Source: DASRIA01 sp963768885 (GTDB taxonomy: Bacteria; Actinomycetota; Thermoleophilia; Solirubrobacterales; JBBDJG01). Taken from it: 64,000 nt of DNA. Position numbers and translations under genes: made by a program. The notes under the pieces are model-generated. The model saw nothing but the letters and a program-made list of their open reading frames with translations. It did not search any database and was not told where the DNA came from. The stretch lies in assembly GCA_963768885.1 (NCBI GenBank), contig CAVYJN010000007.1:661206-725205 (forward strand), given 5' to 3'. Shown piece by piece: positions 1 through 9,847 of the stretch. Position 1 is the stretch's first letter, and each line of letters begins with the position of its first letter.

Positions 1-93
1 GCCGGCCGCCGCCTGACGGCTCGCCGCGCGCTGCGGTCCCGGGAGGCGGGAAAAGGCTCGCATCGTCCCGGGGTCCTGGCCTACGATGGCTCT

Positions 94-117
94 TGCGCCT
101 TCGGGGAGGAAGGCGCA
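94..117 (+). other. 8-bp hairpin in the leader of the HTH-carboxypeptidase gene
   Basis: TGCGCCTT (94-101) pairs perfectly with AAGGCGCA (110-117) around an 8-nt purine-rich loop. It lies in the only gene-free stretch at the window start (1-238), where I see no other convincing gene or RNA family. It could be a leader hairpin or the end of an upstream unit; no T-tract follows it. A possible GTG start at 145 lies 28 nt further on. Confidence 0.35.
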
Positions 118-238
118 GCAGCAGCCGCCAATTGTCTCGCGAGGGTGAAAGCCGGCCCTCGACAACGCCGTCACCACGGAAGCCGACAACCGTCTGGCAG
201 GCCTCGGCCTGCTCGTCCGCGGGCGCCACGCCCTGTAC

Positions 239-2009
239 GTGAGCGCCCTCGCCGCGCTGCTCGAAAGCCGCGGCGCCCGGGTATGGGAGGCGCACGACAA
301 CTCGCCTCCGCGGGTCCCCCGCGGCGCGGTCGTAGCGATCCTCGAGTCACCGTCCCCGTCGGATCTGCGCGCCGTGGCGAGCGCCGGACCGGCGGTGATC
401 GTCCTGGCCGAACGCGCGCAGCCCGATGACGCGCTCGCGGCTGCGCAGATGGGAGCCCGCGCCCTGCTCGCCAAGAACTGCACCCTCGCGGAGCTCACCG
501 TTGCTATAAGGAACGCCACCGCTGGTGGCGGGGCGCCGCGGCGCCCATCGCTAACCCCCCGCCAGCGAGAGGTGCTGGAACTGATCGTCGCGGGTCTCGA
601 CAATGCTCAGATCGCGTCCCGTCTGGGAGTGTCCGAGCGCACCGTCAGGGCCCACGTGTCGAACGTGCTGGAGCGGACCGGTGCGGTGAATCGCACCCAG
701 GCGGCGGTCGCGGCCGTCCAGCGCGGGTGGCTCGCGACCTTCCTGCTGGCCCTCGTGCTGGTCCTGGCCGTTGCGGGCGCCGCGAGCGCCGGGGCGGCGG
801 TGCGGGACCCGGCGAAGCTGCGGGCCGCGCTCGCGCGTGAGATGGGCGCCGCCGGCGGTGCATCGGGCGCCTGGGTCTACGACGGAGGGTCTGGCCGCAC
901 GGTCTTCAAGTGGAAGTCCGGCGCAGCGTCGCGTTCCCGCCTCCGTGCAGAAGCTGGTCACGACGGCGACGGCGCTCGACCGGCTCGGGCCCGAAGCGCG
1001 CTTCGAGACCGCCGTGCTCGCCGACGGCGGCGTCGCCGAGGGCACCCTCGACGGTGACCTGTACCTGCGGGGTTCCGGCGACCCCACGTTCGGCAGCGCC
1101 GCGCTCGACCGGCTCGCAGGGCTCGTCGCGGACACCGGCCTCGAGCGCGTGAACGGGCGAGTGTGGGGCGACGAGAGCTTCTTCGACCGCCTGCGCGGCG
1201 GCCCGTCGAGCCGTTTCGGCATCTCGCCGTACGTCGGGCCCCTTTCGGCGCTCGCCTTCAACCACGGCACGCTGCTGCCCTTCGGCCGGGGCTGGCAGCG
1301 AGACCCACCGACCTTCGCTGCCGAGCGGCTGCGGGTCTCCCTGCGGCGTGCGGAGGTCACGGTGGCGAAGCAGGCACGCGCGGGGAGCGCTCCCGAGGTC
1401 GCCCAGACGATCGCGTCGGTCGAGTCCCCGCCGCTCGCGAGCATCGTGCGCCACACGAACCAGGTCTCCGACAACTACTACGCCGAGATGCTGCTGAAGG
1501 GCGTCGGCGCGCGCTCCGGCAGTGTCGGCTCCACCTCGGCCGGGGCGCGTGTCGCGCGGTCGTTCGCACGCGAGGCCGGGTTCAGCGCGAAGGTGGCCGA
1601 CGGCTCGGGCCTTTCGCGCGCGAACCTCGTCTCCCCGCGCGACGTCGGGCGCCTGCTCCTCGACGCGCGCGCCGAGCCCTGGTTCGACTCCTTCTACCGG
1701 TCCCTTCCGCTCGCCGGGAAGACCGGCACGCTGCACAAGCGAATGCGAGGCACGCGCGCCTCGGGGCGCTGCCGGGCGAAGACGGGCACGCTGTCCGGCG
1801 TGACCGCGCTCGCCGGGTACTGCCGGGCGCCGGACGGGGACACGGTGACGTTCGCGGTGCTGATGAACCGCATCAACGTGTTCGCGGGCCGCCGCGCGCA
1901 GGACCGCATCGCCGCGCTGCTCGCCTCCTACGCCGGCCCCCAGAGCGCCGCGCAGGCCCGCTGGGCTCGCCCGCCCGCACCCCGAAACCGGGGTGGGCTG
2001 CCGATGTAG
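239..2009 (+). CDS. LuxR-type HTH / single TM / PBP4-like D-Ala-D-Ala carboxypeptidase fusion (one frameshift)
   Basis: The N-terminal ~95 residues resemble a response-regulator receiver without its acidic phosphorylation site. A GerE/LuxR HTH follows (LTPRQREVLELIVAG, then SERTVRAHVSNVLERTGAVN), then directly a basic residue and a hydrophobic segment (FLLALVLVLAVAGAASA). The rest is a peptidase S13 domain: PASVQKL (SxxK nucleophile), SDNYYAEML (SxN) and KTGT. The frame moves by +1 near 930-945; SxxK to the stop is in the second frame. The hydrophobic segment has no start codon of its own, so HTH and enzyme appear to be one protein. The family trims peptidoglycan stem peptides outside the membrane and binds penicillin. 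The start is uncertain: GTG 239 is the first in frame, but GTG 145 would be used if another +1 shift lies between them. If the HTH-TM junction is itself an artefact, these are a LuxR regulator and a separate dacB. Confidence 0.72.
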
Positions 2010-2039
2010 CGCGTGGCACTACAAACGCGGACCACCTCG

Positions 2040-4086
2040 CTACGAGGAGCCGAGCAGGCGCTCGAGCTCCGCTTCGTCGATCACCGGCCGGCCGAGCTCC
2101 CGCGCACGCTCGAGCTTCGACCCGGCCTCCTCGCCCGCGACCACGAAGTCGGTCTTGCCTGAGACCGACCCCGTCACCTTCCCTCCGGCCGCCGTGATGC
2201 GCTCGGTCGCCTCGTCGCGCGACATCCCCCCGAGCGTGCCGGTCAGGACGAACGTGGTGCCCTCGAGGGTGAGGCCGCCTCCCCCGTCGCGACCCGCCCG
2301 CTCCTGCTCCAGGTTGAGGCCGGCCCGCGCGCAAGTCGTCGACCAGCTGCACGTTGCGCGGCTCGTCGAGGGTCTCCCGGATCAGCGCGGCGAGCACGGG
2401 CCCGATGCCCTCGACCGCGACGATCTCCTCCTCGGAGGCGTCGATCAGCGCTTCCATGGAGCCGAAGTGCGACGCCAGCGCCCGCGCGTTGACGCCGCCG
2501 ATGCCGGGGATGCCGATCCCGTACAGGACGCGGTGGAAGGGCTGGCGCTTGGAGGCCTCGATCGCGGCGATCAGGTTCTCCGCGGACCGGCGCTGGAAGC
2601 CCTCCAGCGGCTCGAGCTGCTCGACCGACAGCCCGTAGATGTCGGGCAGCGCCCGCACCAGGCCCTCCGCGTAGAACCGCAGCACGAGCTTCTCGCCGAA
2701 CCCCTCGATGTCCATCGCGCCGCGGCTCACGAAGTGCTTGAGCGCCTGGACGATCTGACCGGGACAGTCCTTGCGGTTCGGGCACCGGGTCCAGACCTCG
2801 CCCTCGGGCTTGACCGTCGGCGTGCCGCATTCGGGGCATTTCCTGGGAGGCCGGTAGCGCTTCTCCTTGCCGGTGCGCCGCTGCGTCACCGGTGAGACGA
2901 CCTGCGGGATCACGTCCCCGGCGCGCATCACGACCACCTGGTCGCCCTCGCGGATGTCCTTGCGCGCGATGTCCTCCTCGTTGTGGAGCGTGGCCTTGCT
3001 GACCGTGACGCCGCCGATCTGGACCGGGTCGAGGATCGCGAACGGGATGATGTTCCCGGTCCGACCCACGTTGACCGCGATCTTCTCGAGCGTCGTGACC
3101 GCGGTCGTGGGAGCGAACTTGAACGCGATCGCCCAGCGCGGCTCACGGCCCACGACGCCGAGCGCCTCCTGGACGTCGTACTCGTCGATCTTCACGACCA
3201 CGCCGTCGATCTCGAAGTCGAGCTCGTCGCGGCGGTCCTCCCAGCGCCGGCATGCCGCCAGCACCGAGTCGATCCGATCGTGGGACTCGACCTCGCGGTT
3301 CACCTTGAAGCCGTGATCTCGCAGCCACGCGAGTGACTCCGAATGCCGTTCGTGCCCGAGGCCCTCGGACGCGCCGACGCCGTAGCACCAGATCGAAAGC
3401 GGTCGCGAGCGGGTGACCTCGGGGTCGAGCATGCGCAGCGAGCCGGCAGCCGCGTTGCGTGGGTTGGCGAACGTCTTCTGGCCGGCGGCCGCCTGCTGCT
3501 CGTTGAGGCGCGCGAAGTCTGCGAGCGGGAGGTAGACCTCGCCGCGCACCTCGACCAGCGGCGGCGCGTCACGATCGATCCGCGGCGGGATGTCGCCGAT
3601 CGTCCTCAGGTTCCGGGTGACGTCCTCGCCGATCTCGCCGTCGCCGCGGGTGGCGCCCCGCACCAGGGCGCCGTTCTCGTAGACGAGCGAGACCGCGAGC
3701 CCGTCCACCTTGGGCTCGGTCACGTACGTCACCCGCCGGTCGGTGAGATCACGCTTTGCGAGGAGGTTGCGGAACCGATGCTCCCAGGCGAGCAACTCGT
3801 CCTCGTCGCGCGCGTTCGCCAGCGAGAGCATCGGCAGCAGGTGGCGGACCTGGCCGAAGCGCTCGAGCGGGCGGCCGCCGACCCGCTGCGTGGGCGAGTC
3901 CGAGGTCACCAGCTCGGGATGCTCCTCCTCGAGCGCGCGCAGCTCGCGCATCAGGTCGTCGTACTCGGTGTCCGATATCTCGGGATCGTCGAGTACGTAG
4001 TAGCGGTGGTCGTGGTACTCGATCTGGCGGCGCAGCTCCTCCGCGCGCGCGGCCGGGTCCGGGGCCCTGCGCCCTGCCTTGGCCAT
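2040..4086 (-). CDS. ligA: NAD-dependent DNA ligase LigA (one frameshift before BRCT)
   Basis: Seals nicks in duplex DNA with NAD+ during replication and repair. The order is the Ia domain (HDHRYYVLDDPEISDTEYD near residue 25), the adenylation lysine in EPKVDGLA (about K126), the OB fold, a four-cysteine zinc finger near residue 420 (CPEC...CPNRKDC), helix-hairpin-helix repeats and a C-terminal BRCT domain. BRCT is in another frame: around 2327-2331 an extra G in GCGGGCCGG breaks the ORF after LVDDLRA; removing it gives LRAAGLNLE and joins the halves to the usual length of about 680 residues. Because ligA is essential, this is most likely a sequence error. The ATG overlaps the surE stop by one base (TGATG), so the two are translationally coupled. 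It converges with the carboxypeptidase gene 30 bp away. Confidence 0.93.
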
Positions 4087-4916
4087 CAGGAGGAAGCGGG
4101 CGCCTCGCGCTCCAGCAGGCCCGACAGGTCCCAGCCCTCGAGCTGCTCCATGCTGCCGAGGTCGGTCAGGTCGAAGTGGAGCGGGGTGACCGAGATCGTG
4201 TCCGCGTCGATCGCGGCGAAGTCGGTCCCGTCCTCGGCATGGTAGGAGGGATCGTCGCCGTAGATCCGGTAGCGCTTGCGCCGTCCGCCCTCGCCGTCCT
4301 CCCCGGTCAGCTCGAGCCGGTCGCGGTAGATGCGCTTCCCCATCCGGGTCACGCGCGCGCCGGCCAGCTCCCCGAGCGGGACGGCGGGGCAGTTGAGGTT
4401 CAGCAGCGTGCCCGGCGCGAGCGGGCGCTCGGGCAGCATCTCGACGAGGCGCGCCGTGAACGTCGCCGCCGCCGTGAAGTCGAACTCCCTCCCCAGCCGG
4501 AAGTCCATCTCGCGCTTCTGGGACTGCTGCGAGACGGCGATCGCGGGGAGCCCCAGCACGACCCCTTCGAGGGCCGCCGCGACGGTGCCCGAGTAGGTGA
4601 TGTCGTCGCCCAGGTTGGCCCCATGATTGATCCCGGAGACGATCAGCTCAGGGGGATCGCCGATCAGGCCGAGGGTGGCAAAGCGCACGCAGTCCACCGG
4701 CGTGCCGTCTGTCGCAAACCCCCTCGTGCCGTCTCCGAACTCGATCTCCTCGACCCAAAGCGGCTGCCGCGTCGTGATGCTGCGGGCGCTCGCCGAGCGG
4801 TTGGAGTCGGGCGCGATCACGGCCAGGTCCACACCAGGGACCCGCAGCAGCGCGCGCCGCAGCTCGTTCAGCCCGGTGGCCTGGATCCCGTCGTCGTTGG
4901 TGAGCAGCACTCTCAT
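4086..4916 (-). CDS. surE: 5'/3'-nucleotidase SurE
   Basis: Cytoplasmic metal-dependent phosphatase acting on nucleoside 5'- and 3'-monophosphates. The protein is 276 residues and opens with MRVLLTNDDGIQATG, the family metal-binding DD at residues 8-9. Other conserved blocks are DSNRSASARSITTR and SGINHGANLGDDITYSGT, which supply active-site Ser and Asn. Length is normal and the frame is intact. It is the first gene of a two-gene minus-strand unit with ligA (1-bp overlap) and is divergent from the pilin island, with about 180 bp of shared upstream region. Pairing with ligA is unusual, so the operon says little about its role. Confidence 0.95.
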   Translation of the reverse strand: MRVLLTNDDGIQATGLNELRRALLRVPGVDLAVIAPDSNRSASARSITTRQPLWVEEIEFGDGTRGFATDGTPVDCVRFATLGLIGDPPELIVSGINHGANLGDDITYSGTVAAALEGVVLGLPAIAVSQQSQKREMDFRLGREFDFTAAATFTARLVEMLPERPLAPGTLLNLNCPAVPLGELAGARVTRMGKRIYRDRLELTGEDGEGGRRKRYRIYGDDPSYHAEDGTDFAAIDADTISVTPLHFDLTDLGSMEQLEGWDLSGLLEREAPASS

Positions 4917-4992
4917 CGGGTCGAAAGCATGTTAGTGAGGGGCGAACGGCGGCCCGTGGGCGCCTCCCGCGCAAACACGGAATGCGTCCATT

Positions 4993-5017
4993 CCCCGTAT
5001 ATGTGTCGAGAACGGGG
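4993..5017. other. Inverted repeat in the surE/pilin divergent intergenic region
   Basis: CCCCGT (4993-4998) is complementary to ACGGGG (5012-5017) with 13 nt between. It sits in the middle of the 177-bp space between the divergent surE and PilW-like genes, a plausible site for operators or a hairpin. No clear -35/-10 pair is visible. Confidence 0.3.
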
Positions 5018-5051
5018 GATCTCGGCTGACAATTTCCGTCGAGTGGGACGA

Positions 5052-5121
5052 AGCTGTCCGTGGCCCATCATCGAGACACGGCCCGCCACGGAAGTGCGAG
5101 CACATCGAGACACGGACAGCT
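5052..5121 (+). promoter_or_regulatory. 11-bp inverted repeat bracketing the PilW-like start, with a nested direct repeat
   Basis: AGCTGTCCGTG (5052-5062) is perfectly complementary to CACGGACAGCT (5111-5121). The proposed GTG start (5094) lies in the 48-nt loop. A 13-bp direct repeat, CATCGAGACACGG, occurs at 5069-5081 and 5103-5115, the second copy overlapping the right arm. If transcribed, the stem could hide the start region of the first pilin gene; the repeats could instead bind a regulator. Confidence 0.4.
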
Positions 5122-5690
5122 CCCCCTCTGCCTGCAGCCGCCCGCTGCCAGGCGCGATTCGCCGCCTGCGCGGCGAGCGCGGCGTGAGCCTGATCGAGTT
5201 GCTGGTGGTGCTGCCGATGCTCGCGATCGTGCTGCTCGGGATCTACGCGCTCTACAACGTCGGGGCGAAGAGCCAGCAGGAGACCAACAATCGCGTCCGC
5301 GCCCTGATCCAGGAGCAGAGCGGAGTCGAGCGGATGACGCGCGAGATGCGCCAGGCGACGTCGATCACCCCGGTCTCGTCGCAGATCATCGACGGGACCA
5401 CCTGGGTGCGTCCCTCGGGCGGCGGGCCCTCCGTGCAGCGGCGCGTGCGCTACGACTGCTCGACCGGCACCTGCAACCGGTACGAGGGCGCCGTCGGCGG
5501 CGCGCTCAGCACCGGGCCGGTGCCGATCATCACGAACCTCCAGAACGCCGACGTCTTCTCGCTCGAGCCGAACTCGATCGACCCGACCTATGTCGTCACG
5601 CGGTTCGAGGTGCAGGTCCAGGGCGCGAGCAACCCCATCACCTTCGACGGCGGCTTTGCCCTCAGGAACCTCGCGGCGGACGGGACATGA
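5094..5690 (+). CDS. Type IV prepilin-like protein (PilW/PulJ-like minor pilin)
   Basis: About 198 residues with a class III prepilin signal: a basic leader ending RLRGERG, cleavage before VSLIELLVVLPM, Glu at mature position 5 and one hydrophobic helix that anchors the subunit in the membrane and then packs in the pilus core. A polar region and an extracytoplasmic domain with two nearby cysteines (CSTGTC) follow. GTG 5094 is the only start near the leader in this frame; its ribosome site is poor (GGA directly upstream). The stop overlaps the next pilin start as ATGA. The product should be a minor pilin or initiation-complex subunit processed by a prepilin peptidase. Which minor-pilin class it belongs to is inferred from position and size. 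Confidence 0.72.
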   Translation: MRAHRDTDSSPSACSRPLPGAIRRLRGERGVSLIELLVVLPMLAIVLLGIYALYNVGAKSQQETNNRVRALIQEQSGVERMTREMRQATSITPVSSQIIDGTTWVRPSGGGPSVQRRVRYDCSTGTCNRYEGAVGGALSTGPVPIITNLQNADVFSLEPNSIDPTYVVTRFEVQVQGASNPITFDGGFALRNLAADGT

Positions 5691-7045
5691 TCAAGCGCTT
5701 CTTCGACACGCGACCGTCCGTCCCCGGCCTCGGAGAGCGGGTTCTCGCTGATCGAGCTGCTCCTCGCCGTGGCGCTCAGCGCCGTCGGCGTGGCGGCCAC
5801 GATCGGGGTGTTCGGCGCGTCCAACCGCACCACGCTGGCGGCCCAGCAGGGCCAGGTCGGGGCCCAGCAGGCGCAGGCCGAGATCGACCGCCTCAGCAAG
5901 CTGCGGTACGGCCAGCTCGCGCTGACCTCGACCCCGACGAACTCGACCGACCCGCTGAACCCGAACAACCGCGTGAGCGGCGGCAACTTCAACGTCCGCG
6001 CGGGCCTCACCGAGGCGCTCGTGACGACCGCCGGCGAGGGCGAGACCGCACAGGTCGACCCGGGCCCCGACAACTTCGACGTCGGCTCCGGCGGCTCGAC
6101 GATCACCGGCAAGATCTACCGCTACGTCTCGTGGCGCGACGAGAACTGCCCCGCGACCATCTGCGACGGGACCGAGAACACGAAGCGCGTGACCGTGGCC
6201 GTCACGGTCGACCCGCAGGGCAACAACGTGCAGCGGGTGCCCGTGTGGTTCTCGACCGTGATCTCGGACCCGAGCGCCGCGCCCGAGGGCTACACCGGGA
6301 ACCGCCGGCGGCACGGGCGGCGGCGGCAGCAGCACGAGCGCGCAGATCTTCTACCTGTACGACACCCCGTGCGGGCAGACGACGCGTCAGACTCCGAGCG
6401 CCAATCACTACACCCGCAGCACCGCGCAGACAAGCCCGTCCTCCTCCAGCTACTCCACCTGCGCGAACAGCGATCCGATGAAGCAGCCGGACCTGATGTG
6501 GACCGAGCCGCCGGGCGGCAGCGACCCGCCCGTGTACGAGTACTCCGCCGACCTCGGCGGCGACTACCCCGGCGGCCTGGCCATGATGCGCAAGGGCAGC
6601 AGCTGCGTCACGAACTACTCGGCGGCCAACGCATCGAACACCGCGGTGCCGAACAAGTGGTCGGTGCACGCATGGGCGACGAACGAGTTCGACGACGCCT
6701 TCCATCTCAGCGGGCGCGCCACCGTGTCGCATCTTCACGACGACGCTCGGCGGCCTGTCCGGCCGCGGGTTCCTGTGCGCGACGCTGATCGAGCGCACCG
6801 AGAGCGGCGGAATCGCCTCCGACACCACGATCGCCTCGACCACCTTCGACGCCGCGAGCTGGCCCACGACCACCCGCCGGCTGAGCTTCACCTTCACCGT
6901 CTCGCCGCAGGTGGACATCGACGAGGACCATCGTCTCGTGCTCGTGCTGCAGGTGCGCGGCGAGTCGGCCAACGACCTCGCGATCCTCTACGACCACCCC
7001 GACTACAAGTCGCTGCTCGAGCTCGAGACCAGCACGCCCTTCTAG
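5687..7045 (+). CDS. Type IV prepilin-like protein, PilV-like copy 1 (three frameshifts)
   Basis: Begins ATG in an ATGA overlap with the preceding pilin. The leader ends ESG and is followed by FSLIELLLAVALSAVGVAAT, a class III prepilin cleavage site with Glu5. The ectodomain contains GKIYRYVSWRDENCP, a Gly-rich linker, then FYLYDTPCG, KQPDLMW and KWSVHAWATNEFDDAFHL, and ends ILYDHPDYKSLLELETSTPF. The frame shifts by +1 near 5700-5735, 6296-6310 and about 6725; the last is a clear extra C in GTGTCGCATCTTC. Copy 2 (8507-9845) aligns along the whole length, which is how the pieces were assigned. Role: minor pilin or pseudopilin of the same machine as the neighbours. Three same-direction shifts suggest either decay or sequence error. 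Confidence 0.65.
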
Positions 7046-7050
7046 GAGCC

Positions 7051-8405
7051 ATGCCGATGCTCTTCTCTCGCTTCACGGACGAACGCGGAGTCGCCCTCCC
7101 GGTGGCGCTCGCCGTGCTGTTCGTGGTCGCGGGCCTCGCCACGGTCGCGGCCCGCGCGGGCATCGTCTCGAGCAACCAGTCCTTTCGCGACAAGAACGCC
7201 AAGCGCGCCGCCCAGGCGGCGAACGCGGGCCTCCAGGCGGCCGTCTACCAGACCAACCTGTTGCAGCCGAGCGATACGCAGTGCGTCCTGAAGAACGCCT
7301 CGACCGGAGCCCTGACCAACGGGGCGACATCGAGCGGGTGGTGCACGGCGCAGACCGAGGACCTCGGCGACGGCGCGAGCTACAGCATGCAGATCTCCGC
7401 CGCGGGCACCCCCATCACCACGAGCAGCGGCCTCGTCGTACGGCAGCGGACGGTCGTGTCGACGGGCATCGTCAACGGGGTGCGCCGGCGCGCCGCGGTC
7501 ACGGTCAGCGCGGGAACGGGCACGTCCGATATTCCCACCCGGCTACGTGATCGCCGTCCGTGACGCGGTCGACCTCATGAACAACGCGATCTTCAACGGC
7601 CACATCGGGTCCAACGGGACAGTCAAGATCAAGAACAACGCGAGTGTCTGCGGCGACGTGATGGCCGGGCCCGGGAAGCCGCTGCCGAGCATCGGCAGCA
7701 ACTTCACGCAGTGCGCCGGGTACAAGGTCGGCAACCTCTCCGAGCAGTTCGACCTCCAGCCGGTGGACCTCAGCGGTCCGAGGGCCACGAACGACAACGG
7801 CGCGGCTGTCGAACCTCAACTCCGCGGGCAAGGACACCTGCTCGAACTGCAGCAAGATCTCCTGGAACGCAAGCGACCCGCGTGCTCAACATCACGGGTG
7901 GGACCCTGACGTTGAGCGGCGACACCTACCTGCTCTGCCGCCTCAACTTCACGAGCGGGACCCTGCAGATCCCCTACCGGACCACGCCGCTGTCGATCTA
8001 CATCGACACTCCGGAGAACTGCGGCGGCACGACCGGCATGGGCTCCGTCGTCTGGGACGGCGACATCGAGAACCTCTACTCGCCGGCCCATGCGCTCAAG
8101 CTGATCATGGGCGGCAGCGCGACCAAGGCGACGACCCTCGACCTGCCCCCGAGCACCACGAGCAGCCCGGTCGGCGTCTACGCACCGAACACCGACGGTC
8201 AACCAGAAGAACAACGTCGAGTTCGTCGGCGCGATCGTGGCGAAGTCCCTGACCTTGCATGAACAACGCCGTGTTCAGCTGGCACTCGTCGATCAACGGC
8301 CTCGTCAGCGGAACCGACATCCGCTTCTACCAGGCGACGACGGGCAGCTACAAGGAGTGCACCAGCGCTCCGGCCGGCGCGGCCGCACCCACCGACGGCT
8401 GCTGA
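7051..8405 (+). CDS. Large PilX-like pilus protein, copy 1 (about five frameshifts)
   Basis: Starts ATG five bases after the PilV-like stop. The N-terminus has DERGVALPVALAVLFVVAGL, a hydrophobic pilin-like helix after a short basic leader but without Glu5, as in PilX-type proteins. The exported region matches copies 2 and 3: LLQPSDTQCVL, a Gly/Asn-rich repeat (GSNGTVKIKNNASVCGD), FDLQPVDLS, TLTLSGDTYLLCRLNF, IYIDTPENCGG and a C-terminus ending DGC. These paralogues look like a DUF7305-type beta-rich domain, but that family call is from memory of its motifs. The frame shifts near 7535, 7800, 7880, 8200 and 8255, each by +1. It is the most damaged gene of the island. Confidence 0.6.
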
Positions 8406-8446
8406 CTAGATCAACCGTTTAGCCGGGGCACCGGCCAAGCGTTGAG

Positions 8447-8483
8447 CCTGGACGCTCCGCGCTCTCTCTCGGGAGCGTCCAGG
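8447..8483 (+). terminator. 12-bp perfect hairpin between the two pilin cassettes
   Basis: CCTGGACGCTCC (8447-8458) pairs with GGAGCGTCCAGG (8472-8483) around a 13-nt loop. It lies about 40 nt after the first PilX-like stop and about 23 nt before the second PilV-like start. No T-run follows, so it may be a weak actinobacterial-type terminator, an mRNA stabiliser or a cassette boundary. Confidence 0.5.
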
Positions 8484-8506
8484 TCGAAGCATCTGCTGGG
8501 AAAGAC

Positions 8507-9845
8507 ATGCCCAGGGCGCCCAGCAGAGACGAAGCAGGCTTCACCCTCATCGAGGTGCTGATCGCGGTCACGGTGATGTCGTTCGGCGTCGCGGCCACGA
8601 TGAAGGTGTTCGGCTCCGCGGACCGCACGGCGCTGAGCGCACAGGCGCAGCACGTGGCCGTCCAGCAGGCGCAGGCCGAGCTCGAGCGGCTTTCGACCCT
8701 CGCCTACGGAGAGCTCGCCCTCACCTCGAGCCCCGTGTCCTCGAGCGACCCCCTGCACCCCGGCTCCAAGGTGTCCGGCACGTCGTTCACCGTCCGCTCC
8801 GGCTTCTCGGAGCCGCTCGTGCTGACGGCCGGGGAGGGGGCGAGCCCGCGCGTCGAGCCCGGGCCGCAGACGTTCGCCGTCGGCACCGCGGGAGGAACCA
8901 TCACCGGCAAGCTCTACCGCTACGTGAGCTGGCGCGACGAGACCTGTCCGCTCTCCCTGTGCGACGGCGGCGAGAACACCAAGCGACTGACGGTCGCCGC
9001 GGCGCTCGATCCGGCGTTCCGCCCGACCCGCAGGCCGCCCGTGTGGGTCTCGACGATCGTGGCCGACCCGGCGACCGTGCCCCCCGGCACGCAGGCGCCC
9101 CCCGGCGGCGCGCCGGGCGGAGGCGAGCCCGGTCACCGCGCAGTCCTTCTACTTGTACGACACGCCCTGCGGGCAGGGCACACGCCAGGCGCAGACTGGG
9201 AGCCACCCGGTGCGCAACACAGCCGCCCATGGAGACGCCGCGGACGACAACTCGACGTGCGAGCACCCCAGCCCGCAGAAGCAGCCCGACCTGATGGCCG
9301 CGAGCGCCCCGCCCGGCGACCCGAGCACGCCGCTGTTCGAGTACTCGAGCGACCTCGCCGGCACATACGACGGCGGGCTCGCCACGGCGAGGGCCGGTAC
9401 CAGCTGCGTGCACTCCTACCCATCCGCGCAGGCCGACGACCCGCAGGGCCCGAGCAAGTGGAGCGTGCACGCGTGGAGCACCGGGGCCCTGCCCCAGCTC
9501 TTCCACCTCGACGGCCAGGTGACCGTGTCGCTCTTCACGGCGACGCTCGCGGGAGCCAGCGCGTCGGGCAGGCTGTGCGCCACCTTGGTTGACCGCACCG
9601 CCGAGGGGGGAATCCCATCCGACCGGGTGATCGGGGAGGCCACCTACGACCTCTCTCAATGGCCGCGCTCCGTGCGCCGCGTGACGTTCACGTTCCACCT
9701 TCCGCAGGCCGAGGACCTCGAAGCCGGCCATCGCCTCGTGCTCGCGCTGCACGCCCGCCAGGAATCGACCGGCGACCTGCTGTTCGTCTACGACCACCCC
9801 CTCTATCCGTCGCTGCTCGAGGTGGCGACCACCACTCCGCTGTGA
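8507..9845 (+). CDS. Type IV prepilin-like protein, PilV-like copy 2 (one frameshift)
   Basis: ATG 8507 is preceded by GGGAAAG. The leader MPRAPSRDEAG is followed by FTLIEVLIAVTVMSFGVAAT, a canonical prepilin cleavage site with Glu5. The ectodomain parallels copy 1: GKLYRYVSWRDETCP, a Pro/Gly-rich linker, FYLYDTPCGQ, KQPDLM, KWSVHAWSTGALPQLFHL and a final YDHPLYPSLLEVATTTPL. One +1 shift occurs in the Gly/Pro linker near 9112-9125, the same hinge where copy 1 is broken. The assembled protein would be about 445 residues, large for a minor pilin. The next gene starts two bases after its stop. Role inferred as a pilus-tip or pseudopilin subunit. Confidence 0.72.
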
Positions 9846-9847
9846 GG

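Noticed and set aside
94..240. Possible riboswitch or small RNA in the first leader
   Set aside because: The GGTGAAAGCCGGC-like string and hairpin recall cobalamin riboswitch or SRP RNA fragments, but the conserved cores are absent.
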